A DNA stretch of 64,000 nt from Spongilla lacustris. Its lineage: Eukaryota; Porifera; Demospongiae; Spongillida; Spongillidae. The position numbers and the translations under genes are program-made. Below, in pieces: positions 58,083-64,000 of this stretch. Below the pieces are notes generated by a model. That model made no database searches and was not told the DNA's origin. It worked only from the letters and a program-made list of their open reading frames with translations. How positions within the stretch are numbered: position 1 is the first letter of the stretch; each line of letters opens with the position of its first letter. The DNA lies in NCBI GenBank assembly GCA_949361645.1, contig OX442417.1, positions 17,529,048 to 17,593,047 of the forward strand, in the 5' to 3' direction.

Positions 58083-58261
58083 CTCGAGATAAGAACTGTT
58101 TTAAAGGACGCGAATGATGCCAGTACGTTCAGAATTTCAAGCGGCAGTGCCCTTTTGAGTCAGATACTCGTGGATCTGTTGATAACTTTACTGGGGATAA
58201 AACTCGACACGGGAGCTGTTTCAAACAACGTCAGTGGTATCAATAGGTTCAGAATTTCAAG
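58083..58261. repeat. ~120-bp direct repeat upstream of the basic-protein gene
   Basis: CTCGAGATAAGAACTGTTTT..GTTCAGAATTTCAAG (58083-58141) recurs as CTCGACACGGGAGCTGTTTC..GTTCAGAATTTCAAG (58203-58261), period 120 bp and about 75-80% identical by eye. It lies 200-380 bp before the 58465 start, so it may be a promoter or element-terminal repeat. Confidence 0.7.
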
Positions 58262-58464
58262 TTATATCCGTACAAGTGAGTATGTTCATAGGGATTGCTT
58301 GTTACAGTAGCTCAGGCTAGAAATGGTGTGTTTCAAGCCATACGGCCATGATAGATGCTGTAAGCCACACCTACTTGAGCTTAAATAGAACTACACGTGA
58401 GGCTTGGTGTTCCTGTTCGTAGTTTATATCGTTTGCTTTTGTTAGTGAAGTTGATTTTGTCAAA

Positions 58465-58830
58465 ATGCCTTCATGTCAGCGTAAGGCTAGAGCTAAACGT
58501 CGAGCGGAATACCTCCAAAAGCGAGAGGAAATATTGAAGGAACGGTCGTCAGATGAGAGCAAAGAAAAATCACGAGAACGATATCATCGGAACCCCGAGC
58601 CAAAACTAACCGCTGAGGAAGAGAGATATCAGCAGAACTCCGATCGAAAGCAAGCCGCTGAGTGGGAAAAATATCACAAGAACCACGAGCCAATACTATC
58701 TTTAAAGCGGCAACGGTACAATGAAAATAAAGCGGCCATGAACAGTGCGGAACATCGGGACGGTTCCATCGCTTCTCCTGCAAAAAGAATGCGATTGCAA
58801 GAACGACCGACAGATCAACATGCTGCATGA
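58465..58830 (+). CDS. Small basic coiled protein with RYxxNPE-type repeats
   Basis: 121 codons from an ATG with A at -3 (TCAAAATGCC), ending TGA. MPSCQRKARAKRRAEYLQKR is followed by three or four degenerate ~20-residue repeats around ERYHRNPEP, RYQQNSDRK, KYHKNHEP and RYNENKAA, then a nuclear-localisation-like PAKRMR. Highly charged (Lys/Arg/Glu) and probably helical. Similar R-Y-x-x-N-P-E repeats occur at the N-termini of transposon-encoded or lineage-expanded proteins of marine invertebrates, in my recollection. No splice donor stands out, so it may be complete or a truncated first exon. No AATAAA was identified nearby. Function unknown. Confidence 0.5.
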   Translation: MPSCQRKARAKRRAEYLQKREEILKERSSDESKEKSRERYHRNPEPKLTAEEERYQQNSDRKQAAEWEKYHKNHEPILSLKRQRYNENKAAMNSAEHRDGSIASPAKRMRLQERPTDQHAA

Positions 58831-59097
58831 AGCAAATGCCACCGTGCAAGGATAATGGACTTAGAAAGATATCTACCATAGTACCAATATAAACCCCAAA
58901 GGTACATACGTTCGTATTCGACTGAGTGATACGATACGTATTTTGAACATGTACATGCATGCGTGTATTATATTATAATGTTTATAAACCTTTGTGTTGC
59001 TAAGTCACCATGGACATAGTGCCCATATTACCAGGGCAACCTCATCCCTCCATCCTGCACATTCTCTCAGAAGGTTCTATATTCAGCTACTGTGTGT

Positions 59098-61290
59098 GGG
59101 ATGGTGTCATCCTACTGACAGCTCAGACATGTGTGGTTCTATCATTGTAGTCATACAATATAATATTTAGTATATAGGTGTTACAGCAAGGTTGATGGGG
59201 GATCAAGGCAGATATGGAGGCAGCAAGCCACGTAGTTCTGCAAAAGTCTAATGGCATTCTCCATTTGAAGACCTGTTGAGGTATGCATAGGTGTCAATGG
59301 CCTGCCTGAGCATGCCATGAAGTTTAGCCCTTCCCACTATTGGGTTCTGCCTGCATAATTTTATTGTTTCTTCGAAGTGCACTGCGGTGACTGAATATGG
59401 CTTCTGTTTACCAAGCATGCTATCTGCTTACATGTATGTCTTTTTCAACACCTCCAAGACTTGATTCTTCCATTCTGTTTTAACATTTTAGAACGCTTCC
59501 TAGCTGTGCAGGTCACATGTGTAACTTTGGAAAGGAAAACAAAGGCATGGATATAAAAATCATGACACGCTATTTGACTGGTGTACTCCACATATTGAAG
59601 AGTACATCTACATGTATGGAGAAGACTGATATGGTCCTCCAGTGGTGCTACAAAAGTGAACGATAAGTGGGTGGTGCTTATCCTGAAATTGGAAAGAGGA
59701 TTAGTTTGGCAATGCGATGGCAGTTTAATGAAGGTAGAGTGAGTGGATTTGGTGATGGTGCATATAGCACTTGTCCTGACCAGGTGGATGTCAGATGTCG
59801 AAATGCACCAATTTTGTCTTGGTAATATGGTAGAGTTGGTGATGGTTTAAATGTGGTGTTTAAATTTGTGCTGTGGTCACATATGGAGTTACAGTCATCC
59901 TAATGACAGCCCAGACACATTTGACTATAAATGAGGTGGGAGACAAAATTGTGTGTTATTATCATTGTGGTCATACAATGTAATATTTACTATAGGTGTT
60001 ACAGCAAGGTGGATGGGGGGATCAAGGCAGATATGGAAGCAGCAAGTCACATAGTTCTGCAGACGTTTAAGGGCATTCTCCATTTGAAGACCTGTTGAGG
60101 TATGCATAGATGTCAATGGCCTGCCTGAGTATGCCATGAAGTTTAGCCCTTCCCACTATGTGTTGTGCTGTTAGCTGATATGGCTTTAATAGTGTAAAGA
60201 TGTTGGTGCAATATCAAGGTAAATGAATGCTGCATCGAGTTGAGTGTATTAGTCATGTTTCTTTATCTACTCTGTAGAGATGTGCGTCAGCGTCTTCTGT
60301 CAGTTACAAAAATGGTGGTGTGACATTTGGTTCTGAGCCTCTACCAACACCAGAAAAAAATAGCAACTGTATGGAACACCACCAAGATACAGCAGTGGGT
60401 CCTACAGCTACCAGTCTGCCTCAATGCAATCAGCTACCATGGGAGAGTCACTCGTAAGGTAGCTACCAGCGCCCATATTACCTTATTTCTCCATATACCA
60501 GTAATTGGTACGCAATGAAGCTACAAGCTGTAAAAAAAGGTAATGGTGGTGTACAGGTGACATTTACTGAGCCTCTACCAACACCAGGTTAAAGAGCTTT
60601 GAAAGGGAAAATAAGGCTTAATGGAACATCAGTAAGATACTGCATTCATCCCTTTGAAGTGATGTAAGTGTCTAGTAACAGGTGGGGAGAAGAAAGTGCC
60701 TGTAGATCTATATGGGCTTGTAAAGTGTGTACCAGCTGCAGGTACATGTACAGTCATCACTTTTGTAGATTGCATCCTATCAGTAAATGCATGTTAGTAT
60801 TCATTGCTTCTTTGAACATCTTATCTGATTACCAAACATGTTTAGGTCTGCAGGTGTTGATATGGCTTCTGTTTACCTGAATGTATCTACACTCAACAAA
60901 AGCAATTTATTAGCTCATGTATACATGTAACTTAACTGTGTTGCTGCAGTGTATGACTACATCAACACTTCTAAGATTTCATTTGAACACTTACTGTGTA
61001 CAGGTCACAACTAAAAGTGAAGGTATGATATAAATATTCACTATTTCACTGAGTGTTTGAATGATGTTGGTCCTGAAATTTTTGAGAGACTTTGGTTGAC
61101 AATGCAATGTGAAGGTGGCATGTACTGCGGAGATTGTTCAGTGGTGTTAGGGACCAGACTTGGTGATGGTTGTATTCAATGTAGGTGTGTGGAGTTAGTG
61201 ATGGTGCATCACACTTTTCAGGGATCAGATTTGTTGAAGCTTCCTCCAGAATGTGGAGTGCTTATATTTGGTCCTTGATTGGAGTTCAGC
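59098..61290. repeat. Degenerate long-period (~790 bp) repeats, 2-3 copies
   Basis: The block 59098-59340 (..GGTGTTACAGCAAGG..GGCATTCTCCATTTGAAGAC..) recurs at 59889-60160 with about 85-90% similarity. ATGGCTTCTGTTTACC (59398 and 60862), CAGGTCACA and CCTGAAATT..TTTGG..ATGCAATG-like blocks (59680, 61070) recur further apart, suggesting two or three decayed copies of a longer unit. Frames inside are short and unrecognised. Confidence 0.65.
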
Positions 61291-61557
61291 CGACATGGCT
61301 GGTGGTGACTCGAAAATGTTGGTGTTTTGCGACTCAGAACGGACTGTTGCAGTTGTTGTGTGTATTGGAGCAGGATAGATGGATTTTTGCCTAGTTGCTG
61401 TGTTGTGTTGTAGTCATAGTGTGCATCATGTGACACTGGCACTAATTGGGTATGGTCATAATTAATGACGCGATAATAGTATATATACATTGCACATCAA
61501 AAAAGAGTGATGACTGACTTTCCCGGGATGACAACTACTGAACTACATTGATTTTAA

Positions 61558-63751
61558 CACCGGTTCCGTGAGAATCGAATGTTTTTTGGGCTATTTTGTC
61601 GAACTCAAGTTTTAGAAAATTAGTCGGACGACCTTTTTTAGCCACAAAAGCATTTGAACATAGTAGTACAACTCTCTGCATGAGGGTTTGCACTATTTCT
61701 AGCGTCCTATGTACTTCTCGTTGTAACCTGCATTTGTTTTTAGTCAAACGGTTGGGCGCTTCACAGATGAGAGTACACTTTTTTCTGAAGCTTTTTCTAA
61801 CATCGAAAACAGTCCAAATATACTTACCTTTGTAAGATGCGTCGGTTTTGTACACATTTAGACCGTCTAACTGTATGCGAGCGTTGAAACGAGCACTTTT
61901 TGTTATGTCGATCTTTGTGGCTGCGTTCCCAGACCAATGTATTATTCCGCGAGTGTGCTGCGTAGTGTCGAACTTGGCTGATATATAAGTCTACACGTGC
62001 GCTATTTTCCATTTGCATATAGTCATATATAGTAGCGTTCATACTACACATCAGAATATATATATGTCATCACTGCTGCTAAACAGAAGCTGCTTGCATG
62101 TGCTCTGTCTGTTACTCGCTCTGGCTTATTTCCCGTCTTTTTGATGTAGTGGTGGCTGCAGAGATATACCTCCAGTTCCACTTGGAGATAGATATATCCT
62201 TATCCATATCCAAATGCTCAAAGCTTATCCTTGCCTTCTTTTGCCTTCCAGAGCTCCCTTCATTCCTTTGATGCTTTAGCCTCATGCAGATATCCTGCAT
62301 GCCAATGCTTTGATACACAGAACTTTAATCTAGTAGCTTTCTGCAACTGCAGCTCAGCCAGGCAAACATATGGCTTGCTGTCAAATGACTCTGAATATTA
62401 CTGGCAAAACAGCAAGCCATGGCCATGTGATTGGCTAGCCATGTGTAGTCATATGACAGCAAGCCACAGTCATGTGCAGTCATATGACAGCAAGCTGCAG
62501 CCATGTGGTGTCATATGACAGCAAGCTACAGCCATGTGCAGTCACATGACAGCAAGCTACAGCCATGTGCAGTCATATGACAGCAAACTACAGCCATGTG
62601 TAGTCATATGACAGCAAGCCACAGCCATGTGGTGTCATATGACAGCAAACTACAGCCATGTGGTGTCATATGACAGCAAGCTACAGTAATGTGCAGTCAC
62701 ATGACAGCAAGCCACAGCCATGTGCAGTTATATGACAGCAAGCTACAACCATGTGCAGTCATATGACAGCAAGCTACAGCCATGTGGTGTCATATGACAG
62801 CAAGCTACAGCCATGTGGTGTCATATGACAGCAAGCTACAGCCATGTGCAGCCACATGACAGCAAGCCACAGCCATGTGCAGTTATATGACAGCAAGCTA
62901 CAGCCATGTGCAGTCATATGACAGCAAGCTACAGCCATGTGGTGTCATATGACAGCAAGCTACAGTCATGTGCAGTCATATGACAGCAAGCTACAGCCAT
63001 GTGTAGTCACATGACAGCAAGCCACAGGCATGTGCAGTCATATGACAGCAAGCTACAGTCATCTGCAGTCATATGACAGCAAGCTACATCCACGTGCAGT
63101 CATATGACAGCAAGCCACAGCCATGTCTGACCTTCAAAATGTGTGCCTGAGTTTCCATCACTGGTGTCTATCTGGGTTATGCCCTTAGCTACACATTCAG
63201 GATTTTACCGATCTGGTGATGGTTCAGAATTAGATAAAGCTATTGTCTTGCTTGGTTGACCACACTTACGTGGATGCTGCATGCAGCACTTTATGCAGTC
63301 TGTTCCTGCATGGCACTTGTTGCACGCTGGCTTCTGAGAAAAATGTTAACTTACATGCGCATGCGTAAAATAATAGGTGTAAGTCTGGGAACGAGTTTAT
63401 GTACCTTACAGAGAAGTTTGTACGTAAACTATGCTAGCTATGAACATGCTATTCACTAGGCCTCTATTTGGTATCTAGAAGAATCCAAAAATGCCATCAT
63501 ATTTTGTTGAAAAGCGATAGAAAAAAAGTGTACCGATCAGCTCTCGAACATCAAAAAACGGGAAAGTGCGTAAGTCTCACCCGATACAAGTATGTTGTTA
63601 TATATGCCACAAAGCTAAAATTTATACCAAATGACTCATCGAGAGTTGGCCTATCAGAAAATATGCTTTATAAAGCATACAGACCTTTTCCGACTAATTT
63701 TCCAAAATGTCGGTTCGACAAATAATACACTCGATTCTCACGGAAGCGGTG
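61558..63751. mobile_element. TTAA-flanked transposon, copy 2 (intact ends, 2,194 bp)
   Basis: TTAA lies at 61554-61557 and 63752-63755. The left end CACCGGTTCCGTGAGAATCG is inverted at the right end, which reads CACCGCTTCCGTGAGAATCG on the reverse strand. Subterminal symmetry continues (TTTGTCGAAC; AAAATTAGTCGGA). TTAA targets suit piggyBac or Kolobok families. No transposase is seen; reverse frame 61535-61855 and forward frame 63468-63725 lie in the ends and are unrecognised. The centre carries the 31-bp minisatellite. Same family as 30880-32360. Confidence 0.8.
62409..63125. repeat. 31-bp minisatellite, ~23 copies
   Basis: Unit CATATGACAGCAAGCTACAG followed by CCATGTGCAGT, period 31 bp. 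Two main variants at the unit end (GTGCAGT and GTGGTGT) and CATATG/CACATG alternation are interleaved irregularly. It lies wholly inside the TTAA transposon. Confidence 0.95.
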
Positions 63752-63755
63752 TTAA

Positions 63756-64000
63756 AAGAACTAGCACCGCATGATACTCTCAGATCGATGGGCTAAACAA
63801 GGGTATGGCAACAGATTTTTAGCCCAAATGTCTTTACCTTGGTTTTAGACACATGTCCAGATATCGCACGCATGAATCGATTAAGCTACGGGGTAGGCAG
63901 TCAGGGGCGGATGCAGGATTTTAGCGAGGGGGGGGGGGGGGGGGTTCTACATGAATTTTTGATGAAGGGGAGGGGCGCACGCGAAGCGCGCGTAAATTTT
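63756..64000. other. Right-edge DNA with a hAT-like tip and G17 run
   Basis: CAGGGGCGGATGCAGGATTT at 63902 resembles the CAGTGGCGGAT tips of widespread hAT-like elements. It is followed by G17 (63928-63944) and GCGCACGCGAAGCGCGCG near the edge. The other end would be outside the window. Confidence 0.4.

Noticed and set aside
62409..63125. CRISPR-like array
   Set aside because: Continuous 31-bp tandem units with no unique spacers, in a eukaryotic transposon.

Overview
This window looks like repeat-dominated, intron-bearing animal DNA. I infer a marine invertebrate, plausibly a sponge. The hints are very small introns (43 and 50 bp), metazoan-type mobile elements (Ty3/gypsy, an endonuclease-tailed LINE, TTAA- and TA-flanked inverted-repeat elements, a THAP domain, a metazoan intron-containing integrase-core gene), no bacterial-style gene packing, and strong enrichment of the palindromes TGCATGCA and TACATGTA. 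No single marker fixes the species. Almost nothing here is a convincing single-copy host gene; the best candidate is a heptad-repeat protein cut by the left edge.

Layout. 1-0.8 kb: C-terminal part of a Cys/Pro/Glu-rich heptad-repeat protein, then a poly(A) signal. 0.9-6.2 kb: small inverted-repeat elements, long G/C homopolymers and otherwise unassigned DNA. 6.2-9.1 kb: an Ulp1-like fragment, a 5'-truncated LINE with a CCHC/restriction-like endonuclease C-terminus, then a 1.2-kb polypurine tract. 9.1-10.7 kb: two copies of a family made of 28-bp palindromes centred on CCTAGG and separated by G/C runs. 11.0-13.3 kb: an intron-containing integrase-core gene broken by frameshifts and a 23-bp duplication. 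15.4-16.9 kb: the 3' end of a Ty3/gypsy element. 17-23 kb: several TIR elements, including a three-level nest (19.5-22.2 kb). 23.4 kb: a BED-like zinc-finger fragment. 24.6-29.95 kb: a complete but inactivated Ty3/gypsy element with 151-bp LTRs (2 mismatches) and a 4-bp target duplication.

30.9-49.8 kb: a TTAA-type transposon copy loses its right tip to a 17.4-kb satellite. The satellite is built from two module lengths (about 365 and 959 bp) that share one core and are arranged in a higher-order pattern. 50-56.4 kb: a duplicated ~0.75-kb segment brackets a 1.65-kb near-perfect palindrome whose right arm abuts a THAP-domain gene with in-frame stops. 58.5 kb: a small basic, repeat-containing protein. 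59.1-61.3 kb: degenerate ~790-bp repeats. 61.6-63.75 kb: a second copy of the TTAA transposon family, carrying a 31-bp minisatellite of about 23 copies.

The most interesting signal is structural. Two copies of one TTAA element family are each associated with an expanded tandem array. The larger array preserves enough unit variants to read unequal-exchange events directly: an exact 959 + 366 bp difference between two successive higher-order blocks, and a hybrid unit at one of the deletion points.
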